The position numbers and the translations under genes are program-made. A stretch of 64,000 nucleotides of DNA. Source: a bacterium (GTDB lineage: Bacteria; Electryoneota; RPQS01). Under the pieces are notes generated by a model, which worked only from the letters and a program-made list of their open reading frames with translations, did not search any database and was not told where the DNA came from. Below are positions 35,236 to 44,055 of the stretch, one piece after another (within the stretch, counting starts at the first letter, position 1; each line of letters starts with the position of its first letter). The stretch spans positions 248,001 through 312,000 of the forward strand of contig JADJCU010000003.1 of assembly GCA_016703065.1 (NCBI GenBank), given 5' to 3'.

Positions 35236-37031
35236 GCTCGCCCCGCCATCAGTGATCCGGAAATATACTGAAGCTGGTCTCTTCCCAATTCAGATTGCAT
35301 CACCCATTGGCCCACGCCTTGACAAAACCACTGACCGGATGAAAGCTCGATGCGCGCCGTGGGACCGGTTGATTCGATCTCGATGACGCGGTGCGCGCCG
35401 CTGCCCTGGTCGAAGCGATCCCCTGCGCGACGGCTGTACGCGAAGCCGAGTGCGGCCAGCGCGCGCGGTGAGAATTTCCGCGCGAAGGATATGGCGGCAG
35501 AAGCACCGTTGGTTTGGTCACTTCGCTCCTCTTCAAACTCGGCCCAATAGAGCCTGCCAAGTTCTTCGAGGGAATAGTCACCGGACAGAGCGGCAGACCA
35601 GCGTTCGCCGAGGGCGAGCGCAAGACTATCTCCAATGGACAGTCGTCGAAAGACTGTGGATCTTACTTGCCGCGGATTCGTCTCGAAATCGTAGTCTTGA
35701 TAGTTCGCGCTGATACGAAACTCCGGGATGTGCATCACACTGCGCGACGGTGTATGGACGAACCGCGAGCGGAGCAGAAAGAGCCGAGTCCAACGGTTGT
35801 TGGCGCTGTTCTTAGAGAATATGTAGACCAGATGATTCAGGTCCACGAGTACTTGCACATCAGATGTTAGGCCAGGCATAACTCGCGACCGCGCATTTGC
35901 TTCGACACGCCAGCCAAGTTCGTCGCGATCGTCAAAGTTCTCATCGGAACGTGTGTCAAGCGTGTACTTCGTGAATTTCGCTTCCAACGCCAGTTCCGTC
36001 GCAAGAAGTTTTGTAGCGCCGCGCGCGGCGAGTTCGGCTTTTTGTCCAGAGAGAATTTCACCGCGGATGTTTTGCGATGTATTTCGCAGCGCCGCAGACA
36101 CGGCCGCGAGATGGCGCGATCTGCGAACTTCCATTTCGGCAAAGAGACCGGATTCGATTTCTTCGAGGCGTGAAGCACTGCCCCGGCGATCGTCGATGCT
36201 GGTATCTGAGTAGCGAACATCGCCGGAGCCGCGCAGAGTGGCGCCGGGTGAGACGCCGTAGGTCAAGTCGTCCGCAAACCTGAGGGATTTTTCTTCACGA
36301 AGTTGCGGCGGGAGTGAGGCGGCAGACACAAGATCACGGCGCGCCCAGTCAATGCCAACGTCTACTCGATGCGATGCCGCGTCGAAATCCTGTCTGAGAT
36401 CATAGTTCAGCCCGGCTTCATTTCCGGTGCGGGAACCGGGTCGTTCAAAATCGGCATGAAACGCGCCGTTATGATGGTCACGAGAATTGTCCAGCACGAA
36501 CTCGCCCGAGTGCCACGTGGCGACTCCTTCATCGCTTTTGGAAGCGCGGGTCTCGTGTAATACACCGAGACTGTGGGCCGAACGCAAGTAGGGCGTCCAC
36601 TGAACGGTCGGGCCGAAGCCACCGCGCACAACATGAGAACTGTTCTCTTGGCCGGACGTAGCCGCGGAACGCAACCGGTCGGTGTAATGCTGCCCGGTTA
36701 CGCCGCCCCAAAGGGCCATGCTGCGCGTGATGGCCCGTGCCGCAGCGTTGTTCCAGCGCACGTCATGGCGGATCCGGCCATCGGACGCATTGCTATGCGT
36801 CAGGCCGGTTGTCCATTGGATACGCGTGACGAGTCTTGTCAGGGAGTCCGATCCATCGTCGAGCCTCAGGGCACCGATCCAGCGGGTCAGTTCGGCACCC
36901 TCTTCAACGCGCACGGCGAGCGAATCTCGTGCATGTATGGCGGACGGCGGCGAAGGCACGTCAGCAAACACCTGCGCGGCGCCGAGCACGGCAAGCAAGA
37001 GCAGTGGGAATTGAATAGCTCGGGTAGGCAT
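35229..37031 (-). CDS. Putative outer-membrane beta-barrel protein
   Basis: This 600-residue protein has a clear signal peptide (IQFPLLLLAVLGAAQVFA). Amphipathic strands follow, with alternating polar and hydrophobic residues and aromatic ends (for example SMALWGGVTGQHYTDRL, VDVGIDWARRDL). The C-terminus ends GSLMAGRAW, with a terminal aromatic Trp typical of barrel proteins recognised by the BAM machinery. I do not recognise a family. It lies between the clpX terminator and rsmE. Its ATG directly follows the terminator T run and no Shine-Dalgarno sequence is visible, so the translation start or the transcript start is unusual. Confidence 0.6.
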   Translation of the reverse strand: MPTRAIQFPLLLLAVLGAAQVFADVPSPPSAIHARDSLAVRVEEGAELTRWIGALRLDDGSDSLTRLVTRIQWTTGLTHSNASDGRIRHDVRWNNAAARAITRSMALWGGVTGQHYTDRLRSAATSGQENSSHVVRGGFGPTVQWTPYLRSAHSLGVLHETRASKSDEGVATWHSGEFVLDNSRDHHNGAFHADFERPGSRTGNEAGLNYDLRQDFDAASHRVDVGIDWARRDLVSAASLPPQLREEKSLRFADDLTYGVSPGATLRGSGDVRYSDTSIDDRRGSASRLEEIESGLFAEMEVRRSRHLAAVSAALRNTSQNIRGEILSGQKAELAARGATKLLATELALEAKFTKYTLDTRSDENFDDRDELGWRVEANARSRVMPGLTSDVQVLVDLNHLVYIFSKNSANNRWTRLFLLRSRFVHTPSRSVMHIPEFRISANYQDYDFETNPRQVRSTVFRRLSIGDSLALALGERWSAALSGDYSLEELGRLYWAEFEEERSDQTNGASAAISFARKFSPRALAALGFAYSRRAGDRFDQGSGAHRVIEIESTGPTARIELSSGQWFCQGVGQWVMQSELGRDQLQYISGSLMAGRAW

Positions 37032-37071
37032 AAAAAGAACGGCGTGACAACTTGAGTGAGGTCGTCACGCC
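37032..37071 (-). terminator. Probable terminator after clpX
   Basis: An 8-bp stem (GGCGTGAC/GTCACGCC) with a 15-base loop is followed on the minus strand by GTTCTTTTT. It ends one base before the ATG of the outer-membrane-protein gene. Confidence 0.6.
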
Positions 37072-37102
37072 GAGGGAAGATCGGTCGGAGGGTGGCGTAA
37101 GT

Positions 37103-38338
37103 CTACGCGCTCTTCTTCTTCAGTTCCACGAAGCGCGCGGGCTTCTTGTCCACGACGGTCTCGGCGCTAATGACAACTTCCCGCACGTCTTTACGACTGG
37201 GGACTTCGAAGAACGACTCCATGAGTGCCTCTTCGGCGATGGCACGAAGCGCACGCGCTCCGGTCTTGCGGCGGCGGGCTTCGCGAATGATCGCGAGCAG
37301 CGCATCTTGCTCAAACGTGAGCTTGACGCCCTCCATCTCGAACAAACGCGCATACTGCTTGACGAGGGCATTGCGCGGTTCGAGGAGAATGCGCATCATG
37401 GCTTCATCGGACAGCGGCTCGAGGACCGAGACGACCGGAAGCCTGCCGATGAGTTCGGGAATCAGACCAAACATGTTCAGGTCTTCGAAGCTCACCTGTT
37501 TCACGACATAGTCGTGACTGGCATACTCGGGCAACTCACCCGCTCCAAAGCCCATCGGATACTTGGCGACGCGGCTGCGGACAATCTTCTCGAGACCTTC
37601 AAATGCGCCGCCGAGGATGAACATGATGTTTTTCGTGTTCATCTGGATAAACTTCTGCTCGGGGTGTTTACGACCGCCCTGCGGAGGCAGATTGGCGACC
37701 GTGCCTTCGAGGATTTTCAGCAAGGCCTGCTGCACGCCTTCACCGGATACGTCGCGCGTAATGGACATGTTCGGGTCCTTGCGGGCGATCTTGTCGATTT
37801 CGTCGACGTACACGATGCCCGTCTGGGCGCGCTTCACGTCGTAGTCGGCGTTCTGGAGTAGACGGACGAGCACGTTTTCGACATCTTCGCCGACGTATCC
37901 GGCTTCAGTCAGCGTCGTGGCATCGGCGATTGCGAAGGGGACGTGCAGGAAGCGCGCCATGGTCTGCGCCAACAGAGTCTTGCCGGTGCCGGTAGGACCA
38001 ACGAGCAGGATATTCGACTTTTCGATTTCAACATCAGAGGCTTGATCGACGGTCGCGATGCGCTTGTAATGATTGTAGACCGCGACAGCGATCTTGCGCT
38101 TGGCGTCATCCTGACCGATGATGTATTCATCGAGTTTGCGCTTCATTTCGTGCGGCGTCGGGAACTCTTCAAGATTGATTGTCTTGCGCCCGGCACGGGA
38201 CATGGTAACGATCTGATGCGCATGCTCGACGCAAACGTCACAGATCGCGATTCCATCCTGATGCTTGATCAGAGTGGAAACTTGCGCTTCGCCGCGGCCG
38301 CAAAATGAGCAGGCCTGTTCTATGCGTTGTTCAGCCAC
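37103..38338 (-). CDS. clpX: ATP-dependent Clp protease ATP-binding subunit ClpX
   Basis: ClpX unfolds substrates and feeds them to ClpP. The N-terminal C4 zinc finger reads CSFCGRGE and CDVCVEH. The AAA+ module has Walker A VGPTGTGKTLLAQ, Walker B IVYVDEIDKIARK, the pore-2 and sensor regions, GGAFEGLEKIV and the RKTGARALRAIAEE sensor-2 arginine. ClpP-binding IGF is degenerate here: the region near LPPQGGRKHPEQ is followed by TKNIMFILGGAF. The length is 411. It is 12 bases downstream of clpP in the tig-clpP-clpX operon. Confidence 0.97.
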   Translation of the reverse strand: MAEQRIEQACSFCGRGEAQVSTLIKHQDGIAICDVCVEHAHQIVTMSRAGRKTINLEEFPTPHEMKRKLDEYIIGQDDAKRKIAVAVYNHYKRIATVDQASDVEIEKSNILLVGPTGTGKTLLAQTMARFLHVPFAIADATTLTEAGYVGEDVENVLVRLLQNADYDVKRAQTGIVYVDEIDKIARKDPNMSITRDVSGEGVQQALLKILEGTVANLPPQGGRKHPEQKFIQMNTKNIMFILGGAFEGLEKIVRSRVAKYPMGFGAGELPEYASHDYVVKQVSFEDLNMFGLIPELIGRLPVVSVLEPLSDEAMMRILLEPRNALVKQYARLFEMEGVKLTFEQDALLAIIREARRRKTGARALRAIAEEALMESFFEVPSRKDVREVVISAETVVDKKPARFVELKKKSA

Positions 38339-38350
38339 GTCAGGAAGGTT

Positions 38351-38968
38351 TTACTTGGTTTTGCGCGGGTAAATGATTTCGTCGATGATGCCATACGCTT
38401 TGGCGTCTTCGGCGGACATGAAATGGTCGCGATCCGTGTCTTGCTCGATCTTTTCAATCGGCTGACCGGTGTGAAACGAGAGCAGGTCGTTGAGGCGGGC
38501 GCGCATTTTGAGAATTTCCTTGGCCATGATGTCAATCATGGTCGCCTGGCCCTGCACACCGCCGGAGGGTTGATGAATCATCACGCGGGCATTGGGAAGA
38601 ATGCTGCGCTTGCCTTTGGCGCCAGCGGCAAGCAGGAAGGAGCCCATGGACGCGGCCTGCCCGATACAGATGGTGGCAACATCCGGCTTGATGTGCTGCA
38701 TCGTGTCGTAGATCGCGAGCCCCGCAGTGACAACACCGCCGGGCGAATTGATATACAGGCTGATGTCCTTGTCGGGGTCTTCGGCAGCCAAGAAGATGAG
38801 CTGGGCCACGATAAGGCTTGCAATGTGATCGTCAATCGGCGTGCTGATGATAACGATACGTTCTTTGAGCAATCGGGAATAGATATCGAAGGCGCGTTCG
38901 CCGCGACCCGTCTGCTCGACGACCATGGGGACTAATGCCATGGGGTACTGGTCTCCTGTATCTGACAA
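38351..38968 (-). CDS. clpP: ATP-dependent Clp protease proteolytic subunit ClpP
   Basis: ClpP is the tetradecameric serine protease of the Clp system. The catalytic triad is present: Ser in GQAASMGSFLLAAG, His in VMIHQPSGG and Asp in QDTDRDHFMS. The N-terminal loop LVPMVVEQTGRGERAFDIYS contacts ClpX. The 205-residue length is standard. It lies 5 bases after tig and 12 before clpX, the common bacterial order. Confidence 0.97.
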   Translation of the reverse strand: MSDTGDQYPMALVPMVVEQTGRGERAFDIYSRLLKERIVIISTPIDDHIASLIVAQLIFLAAEDPDKDISLYINSPGGVVTAGLAIYDTMQHIKPDVATICIGQAASMGSFLLAAGAKGKRSILPNARVMIHQPSGGVQGQATMIDIMAKEILKMRARLNDLLSFHTGQPIEKIEQDTDRDHFMSAEDAKAYGIIDEIIYPRKTK

Positions 38969-38973
38969 CTTTG

Positions 38974-40023
38974 TTATTCCGTGATAATGGATGGAGCGGC
39001 AGATCGGCCCTCAAACTCGGCGAGGGATACGGGCGCCTTGGTGATCTTCACATTGTTTTCGAGGAAGTTCAAGACCTTGCGCTCTTGCAGGTCATCGGCG
39101 ATCTGCTGCATTTGATCAGGCGACAGGCGCTTCTTGAAGTCTCCGGCAAGCTGATCTTCGAGAGTAGCCATGTGCGCGATTTCGTGTTCGATCTCCTCAT
39201 CGGATGTCCGCAAATCGTGCGTCTTGATCAGGCTGTTGCGCATGAGGTACCAGCGCAGCGTCCAGATCGCCGAGGTTCGATATTCTTCGCGGAACTTGGC
39301 CATCGCGGCCTCATCAGGCTTGTGTTTGGAGTTATGCGTGGCCTCGTCGGCCATGCGATCCAAGTAGTTCTCAAGCATGCGGGGCGGCACGGCGTATTCG
39401 GACCGGCGGAGCAACTCGTCGGCGAGTTTGCGGAACATCTCCTGGCGGGCCGTATGCGCAGCACGAGATTCGATGTAGCGACGAAGATCTCCGCGCAGGT
39501 CATCGAGCGAACCAAGATTCGGATTGACCGACTGCACAAACGCTTCATCCAGTTCCGGCAGCTCTTTACGTTGAACGTTGCGAATGGAAATTTGCGTCTT
39601 GAGCGGCTTCGCATTTGGGTCACCCGACCTGTGGAAGTCGTAGTTCGTTTTGCCGTCGCTTTTGAGGCCTTTGATGCGAGACGCAAAATCCTCGCCAAAC
39701 TGCTGCCGGCTCATGTCGATTGTGATGTCCTTCTGGGACTTGCCGACCAAGGGGAGTCCGGAGCTGTCCAGCTCCTGCAGATCGAAGGTCACGACGGAGT
39801 GATCATCAATCGGATCGTCGGACGGCACCAGGACTGCCTGGGATTCTCGAAGGCCGTCCAACGCGGTGTTGACATCCTCGTCGGACGCCTGCGGGTCGCG
39901 GAGTTCGACTTCGATTTCGGCCAAGGGCGGAATCGTAACGTCTGGCAGAACCTCTACGACGACTTTGAAACTCAGGGGTTGCCCGGGTTCGAAATGGATT
40001 TCACTCATTTCGCCCGGTGACAC
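38974..40023 (-). CDS. tig: Trigger factor lacking the ribosome-binding domain
   Basis: Trigger factor is the ribosome-associated chaperone and prolyl isomerase. This 349-residue protein starts at PLSFKVVVEVLPDVTIPPL, which corresponds to the linker just before the PPIase domain of other trigger factors (430-450 residues). It continues through the PPIase-like domain (VGKSQKDITI; no catalytic aromatic set that I can confirm) and the helical C-terminal chaperone domain (RKELPELDEAFV, VPPRMLENYLDRM, FLENNVKITKAPVS). The ~90-residue N-domain with the GFRxxK ribosome contact is absent, and an in-frame TGA lies 10 bases before the GTG start. Only 30 bases separate it from tRNA-Leu. Either a true N-terminal loss or an assembly deletion would explain this. 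Confidence 0.85.
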   Translation of the reverse strand: MSPGEMSEIHFEPGQPLSFKVVVEVLPDVTIPPLAEIEVELRDPQASDEDVNTALDGLRESQAVLVPSDDPIDDHSVVTFDLQELDSSGLPLVGKSQKDITIDMSRQQFGEDFASRIKGLKSDGKTNYDFHRSGDPNAKPLKTQISIRNVQRKELPELDEAFVQSVNPNLGSLDDLRGDLRRYIESRAAHTARQEMFRKLADELLRRSEYAVPPRMLENYLDRMADEATHNSKHKPDEAAMAKFREEYRTSAIWTLRWYLMRNSLIKTHDLRTSDEEIEHEIAHMATLEDQLAGDFKKRLSPDQMQQIADDLQERKVLNFLENNVKITKAPVSLAEFEGRSAAPSIITE

Positions 40024-40053
40024 TACTACTCATCCTCTTGGAGGGAAAACTTG

Positions 40054-40137
40054 TGCGAAAGGGGGGACTCGAACCCCCACATCCTCTCGGATACCAGAAC
40101 CTAAATCTGGCGCGTCTGCCAATTCCGCCACTCTCGC
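40054..40137 (-). tRNA. tRNA-Leu (UAG)
   Basis: An 84-base class II tRNA with acceptor GCGAGAG/CTTTCGC (one G-U pair), anticodon stem CCAGA/TCTGG and loop TTTAGGT giving anticodon TAG. It has a long variable arm (TATCCGAGAGGATG region) and T arm GGGGG/CCCCC with TTCGAGT. The discriminator is A and CCA is not encoded. A tRNA-Leu upstream of tig is a widespread arrangement. Confidence 0.95.
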
Positions 40138-40149
40138 GGCTAAAACACT

Positions 40150-40178
40150 ATGATACAAAACCATGCGCAAAATCGCAA
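40150..40178 (-). promoter_or_regulatory. Putative promoter of tRNA-Leu-tig-clpP-clpX
   Basis: On the minus strand TTGCGA and TATCAT are separated by 17 bases, with the -10 ending 12 bases before the mature tRNA 5' end. Confidence 0.5.
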
Positions 40179-40294
40179 CCGGCGGGTGATTTGATGCGGA
40201 GCGGGGTTGTTTGGTGAAGTCATGGATAATAACAGCTTTACTATGGACCGGAACATCGCTACATTGTGCGATTCTACTCCTGCAACGGTCTTAG

Positions 40295-41453
40295 ATGAAC
40301 GCTAAACTCGCAATTCTGTTCCTGACAATTTTCATAGATCTGCTCGGATTCGGGCTGATCATTCCGGCGTTGCCGTTTTATGCGGAGAGTTTTGGCGCGA
40401 GCTTCGTTACGATTGGGCTGTTGTCGGCAAGTTACAGCGCCATGCATTTCCTGTTCTCTCCCCTTTGGGGGAGGCTTTCAGATCGAATTGGTCGGCGGCC
40501 CGTGTTGCTGATCGGGTTGGCGGGTTCGGCAGCCGCATTCCTGATGTTCGGCTTATCAACGACGCTGGAGATGCTGTTTGCGGCGCGGATACTGGCGGGG
40601 ATATTATCCAGTGCGACTTTGCCGACGGCTCAGGCGTACATTGCCGATACGACCAGTGAGCAGGACCGGGCTAAGGGCATGGGGCTGATCGGCGCGGCGT
40701 TTGGAATGGGATTTATTTTCGGTCCGGCCGTTGGCGGAATTCTGACGCAGTACGGCTATGGATTCCCGGCACTGGTTGCAGCAGGAATGTCGGCGCTGAA
40801 TTTTCTGTGGGCAGTGTGGAAGCTGCCAGAGACGCACACGAATCGGACGGATGAAGGGCATCGGTCGCTCTTCTCAACGGGCGTGCTGCGCGAGGTGTTT
40901 TCGACGAGGGCTCTGGCTGTTCTGATCGGACTGTTTTTCGTGTCGGTATATGCGTTTTCGCAGATGGAAGCCACGTTTGCGCTGTTCTGTGAGCATCGCC
41001 TGAGTTTAGACGCCGTGCATGTCGGCTGGATACTGGCGGAAGTCGGTATTATTTCTGCGATCCTCCAAGGAGTACTCTTAGGGAAACTGGTGCGAAGATT
41101 CGGGGAAGCGCTGCTTGCGCACACCGGGCTATTCGTCATGGCGATTGGACTCGTCGTGACCGGATTAGTACAAACGACGCAACAGATGATCGTGGCCGTG
41201 CCATTGCTTGCGATTGGCTCGGCCTTGCTGAACCCGACGCTTTAATTCGCTGATCTCCAAAGCTGCACCGGCAGGTAAACAGGGTTTGACGCTTGGAACA
41301 TCGCAGTCGCTCGGGGCATTGGCGCGAGTATTTGGGCCGCCCAGCGGGACAACGCTGTTTCAGTTTGCGGGACCGTCCGCTCCTTATTGGGTAAGCGGGC
41401 TGATGATTGCGGCCGTGACGTGGGTGCGGCTCGTCCCCCGCACCAAGACGTGA
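40295..41453 (+). CDS. Major facilitator superfamily transporter, TetA/multidrug type (frameshift in sequence)
   Basis: An inner-membrane antiporter-like protein with 12 predicted helices, starting LAILFLTIFIDLLGFGLIIP. The MFS motif A reads GRLSDRIGRRPVLLIG, and GFIFGPAVGGILTQYG matches the antiporter motif C (GPxxGG) of TetA-like drug/H+ exporters. The frame stops after NPTL at 41245, whereas the next frame continues NSLISKAAPAGKQGLTLGTS to RLVPRTKT. Removing one T from CTTTAATTCG near 41242 restores a 385-residue protein. Substrate is unknown. A TTTACT/TACATT promoter-like pair with 17-base spacing precedes it. Confidence 0.85.
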
Positions 41454-41476
41454 CGAGACGGCGCAAGGCGGAAGAG

Positions 41477-41503
41477 AAAAGCCCGGCGGGATGCCGGGCT
41501 TTT
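41477..41503. terminator. Bidirectional terminator between MFS gene and fbp
   Basis: A perfect 11-bp stem (AAAAGCCCGGC/GCCGGGCTTTT) with a 5-base loop lies between the convergent transporter and fbp genes. The T tract serves both directions. Confidence 0.9.
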
Positions 41504-41524
41504 CATTTGCCGAGAGATCAGAGG

Positions 41525-42544
41525 TCAGTCATATTTGCGCAGGAATTCGAGCAGCTCCGCCACATTGCGGCGAGCACCTACGAAAAGCGGCACGCGATCA
41601 TGCAGTCCCTTGGGCACGACATCAAGAATGGACTGGTGACCATCGGTGGAATGACCTCCCGCCTGCTCGATGATCATCGACATAGGCGCAGCTTCATAGA
41701 GGAGCCTCAGTTTGCCCTTGGGCTTTGCGGGATCTTTGAAGTCGAGCGGATACATGAAGATTCCGCCATAGAGCAGCGTGCGATGCACGTCGGCAATCAT
41801 CGAACCAATATAACGCGAGGAATAGGGGGTTCCATGCTCGTGGCTGGGCGTTGTGACGTGATCGATGTACTTGCGCACACCTTCACTCCAGTAGTGGTAG
41901 TTGCCCATGTTGATGCTGAAATACTTCCCATGCTCTGGAATGCGCATCTCGGGGTGTGAGAGGAGGAATTCGCCGATTGACGGATCGAGCGTAAAACCGT
42001 TCACGCCATGTCCGGTCGAATAGACCAACATCGTGGAGCTGCCGTAGACGATATAGCCTGCGGCAACCTGTTTGCGGCCTGTTTGCAGCAGGTCTTCAAC
42101 GGTACCGGGAGTGTTATCCGGGGAAACGCGGCGGTGTATCGAGAAGATAGCGCCGACGTTAATATTGGCATCGATGTTCGAACTTCCGTCGAGCGGATCA
42201 AAGGCAAGGGTATATTTGCCGTAGTGAAATTCGGCGGGAATCGGAATCATGTGCTCGCGTTCTTCCGAGGCCATGCAGCACAGCACTCCGGCGTGATCCA
42301 TCGCACGATAGATGACGTCGTTTGAGATTTCATCGAGCTTTTGGACGGCCTCGCCCTGGATATTGGTATGACCAGCGACACCGAGAATATCAGATAGTCC
42401 GGCGCTGCGGACTTCTTTGGTAATTTGTTTGGCGGCAAAGGCCAGTTGATGCATCAGACGCGTCAATTCACCGGTGGCATCCGGGTGCAGCGCCTGTTGA
42501 TCGATGAAGTGCCGCTCAATAGTAATGGTACGATAGGAGCACAT
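41525..42544 (-). CDS. fbp: Fructose-1,6-bisphosphatase class I
   Basis: The gluconeogenic phosphatase converting fructose-1,6-bisphosphate to fructose-6-phosphate. The 339 residues show metal ligands in ASEEREHM, the signature LAFDPLDGSSNIDANINVG, YGSSTMLVYSTGHGVNGFTL and KLRLLYEAAPMSMIIEQAGG. This is the class I (Mg-dependent) type. It is the last gene of the minus operon tnaA-SDR-HAD-fbp, 12 bases after the HAD gene. GAGG precedes the ATG. Its presence indicates gluconeogenic growth, consistent with amino-acid degradation by the tryptophanase. Confidence 0.96.
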   Translation of the reverse strand: MCSYRTITIERHFIDQQALHPDATGELTRLMHQLAFAAKQITKEVRSAGLSDILGVAGHTNIQGEAVQKLDEISNDVIYRAMDHAGVLCCMASEEREHMIPIPAEFHYGKYTLAFDPLDGSSNIDANINVGAIFSIHRRVSPDNTPGTVEDLLQTGRKQVAAGYIVYGSSTMLVYSTGHGVNGFTLDPSIGEFLLSHPEMRIPEHGKYFSINMGNYHYWSEGVRKYIDHVTTPSHEHGTPYSSRYIGSMIADVHRTLLYGGIFMYPLDFKDPAKPKGKLRLLYEAAPMSMIIEQAGGHSTDGHQSILDVVPKGLHDRVPLFVGARRNVAELLEFLRKYD

Positions 42545-42556
42545 GACATCCTCGAA

Positions 42557-43189
42557 CTATAGAAGAGAGAGAAAATCGGAGAACTTATGGATAACGTGAT
42601 CGGCTTCGCTGAGATAGCTGGGCGGAAGCGTCGTTGTGATTGCCGCAGTGCGCAACCCGGCGGCCTTAGCAGACTTCACTCCGAGCGGCGCATTTTCCAA
42701 GACGACGCACTCTGCGGCGGAGCGGCCAGACATTCCAAGCGCTTTGAGAAAGGGATCCGGCGCAGGTTTGCCTTTGCCGTATTCGTCGGGGGTGATGATG
42801 TGACGAAAGAGCGCAAACTCCTCGCGTGACAACACGGCATCCATGTTGCTGCGGATTGATCCGGTGACAATGTCACAGGCGATGCCACGGTTGCGCAATT
42901 CGAGCACGAGCGCTCTTGCTTCGTGAATCAAGCCCTTCGGCGCGTGCGAACGATATAGGGCACGTTTGCGCTCAATCAACTCGAAGCGTTGGCGTTCGGT
43001 GTACGTGTAACCGCGTTCGGCGAGCAGGCGGGCGATGGTATCTTCGGCGCGCTCGCCTTCATTCAGTTGAAAGTACAGGTCATCAAGCCGAATGCCGATG
43101 TCACCGAGGATTCTTTCCCAAGCAATGACATGGGCGGGCATCGAATCAATCAGCGTGCCGTCGAAGTCGAAGAAGACAGCGTGTATCAT
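42557..43189 (-). CDS. HAD-superfamily phosphatase / beta-phosphoglucomutase-like
   Basis: A 210-residue HAD hydrolase of subclass I. Motif 1 is FFDFDGTLIDSMPAH with both aspartates, motif 2 the Thr in DIVTGSIRSN, motif 3 Lys in YGKGKPAPDPFLKAL, and motif 4 the acidic VVLENAPLGVKSAKAAG. The helical cap lies between residues 15 and 85. The pattern ENxxxGVxxAxxAG is shared by beta-phosphoglucomutases and sugar phosphatases, so the substrate is uncertain; a sugar phosphate is likely given its position beside fbp. It overlaps the SDR gene by 4 bases. Confidence 0.88.
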   Translation of the reverse strand: MIHAVFFDFDGTLIDSMPAHVIAWERILGDIGIRLDDLYFQLNEGERAEDTIARLLAERGYTYTERQRFELIERKRALYRSHAPKGLIHEARALVLELRNRGIACDIVTGSIRSNMDAVLSREEFALFRHIITPDEYGKGKPAPDPFLKALGMSGRSAAECVVLENAPLGVKSAKAAGLRTAAITTTLPPSYLSEADHVIHKFSDFLSLL

Positions 43190-44055
43190 GCGGGAGAGTT
43201 ATTGAGAATGGAGTGCGCGCCATAGGCCCGGACAATGAGTTTGTCCCACAGGAAGTCAGGGAGTACTTTGCGCAGAATAAGGGCGGCTTTGCCGGTCGTG
43301 CCGGTAACATAGCGGGTACGCGGACGGCGGGTTGTGGCAATTCTGAAGAGCAGCGCAGCGACTTCTTCCGAAGCCCACGCGCTTGGGCGAGGTTTGGTCC
43401 GACGCACGAGCGCATGTTCATGCACGCGATTGTAAAGTGGAACATCCAAGTGTTCCGGAGTCACGATATTGAGCTTGGCGAAGAACGATGATTCAACCGG
43501 ACCGGCCAATACGGACACGACGCGAATGCCAAAGGGCTTGCCTTCGATCCGGAGCGCATCAGTCAGGGCTTCGAGGGCAAATTTCGACGCGGCATACCAA
43601 CCGCCCCAGGGTACGACGATCCTGCCTGCAACAGATGAAATATTTATGATGCGCCCTCCCCCCTGCTCACGCATGAGCGGCATCACGAGTTGGGCAAGCC
43701 GAGCGGGAGCAATCGTGTTGACCTCGAGCTGCGCGCGAGCCTGAGCCGGTGAGACAACTTCTACTCCGCCAAATTGACCGTACCCCGCATTATTGATCAA
43801 TGCATCGATACGGCCGAAGCGCTCTATTGCGTGACCGACCAGATTCTGCAAATCATCGTCGCGTGTGACATCACACAGGACGACGGCGGTGTGCAGTGAG
43901 GCCTGATGGAGCTCGGCGAACAGTGAATAGAACTGATACTGTTCGCGTACTGTGGCTACAACCGACCACCCATTGCGGGCGAAATGAAACGCGGCGGCGC
44001 GGCCAATACCGCTCGAACAGCCGGTAATAATGACCGCAGGGCGAACAGTGCTCAG
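43186..44055 (-). CDS. Short-chain dehydrogenase/reductase with probable CTG start
   Basis: An SDR oxidoreductase of the classical type. The nucleotide-binding TGCSSGIGRAAAF, DVTRDDDLQ, the structural NNAGYG, the catalytic Ser in IINISSVAG and the YxxxK in WYAASKFALEAL are all present. The N-terminal Rossmann segment lies upstream of the first TTG (43851) in the same frame. No ATG, GTG or TTG occurs there, but a CTG at 44055 overlaps the tnaA stop (CTGA) and has GGAAG seven bases upstream. I take it as the start, giving 289 residues. Substrate is unknown. Confidence 0.82.
   Translation of the reverse strand: MSTVRPAVIITGCSSGIGRAAAFHFARNGWSVVATVREQYQFYSLFAELHQASLHTAVVLCDVTRDDDLQNLVGHAIERFGRIDALINNAGYGQFGGVEVVSPAQARAQLEVNTIAPARLAQLVMPLMREQGGGRIINISSVAGRIVVPWGGWYAASKFALEALTDALRIEGKPFGIRVVSVLAGPVESSFFAKLNIVTPEHLDVPLYNRVHEHALVRRTKPRPSAWASEEVAALLFRIATTRRPRTRYVTGTTGKAALILRKVLPDFLWDKLIVRAYGAHSILNNSPA

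Noticed and set aside
38935..40020. A 361-codon plus-strand frame opposite tig
   Set aside because: It is antisense to the recognisable trigger-factor domains and has no homology; tig codon usage dominates.
39866..40217. Plus-strand frames across tRNA-Leu encoding GTRTPTSSRIPEP or GGLEPPHPLG
   Set aside because: These are the standard artefacts of translating the complement of a tRNA-Leu.
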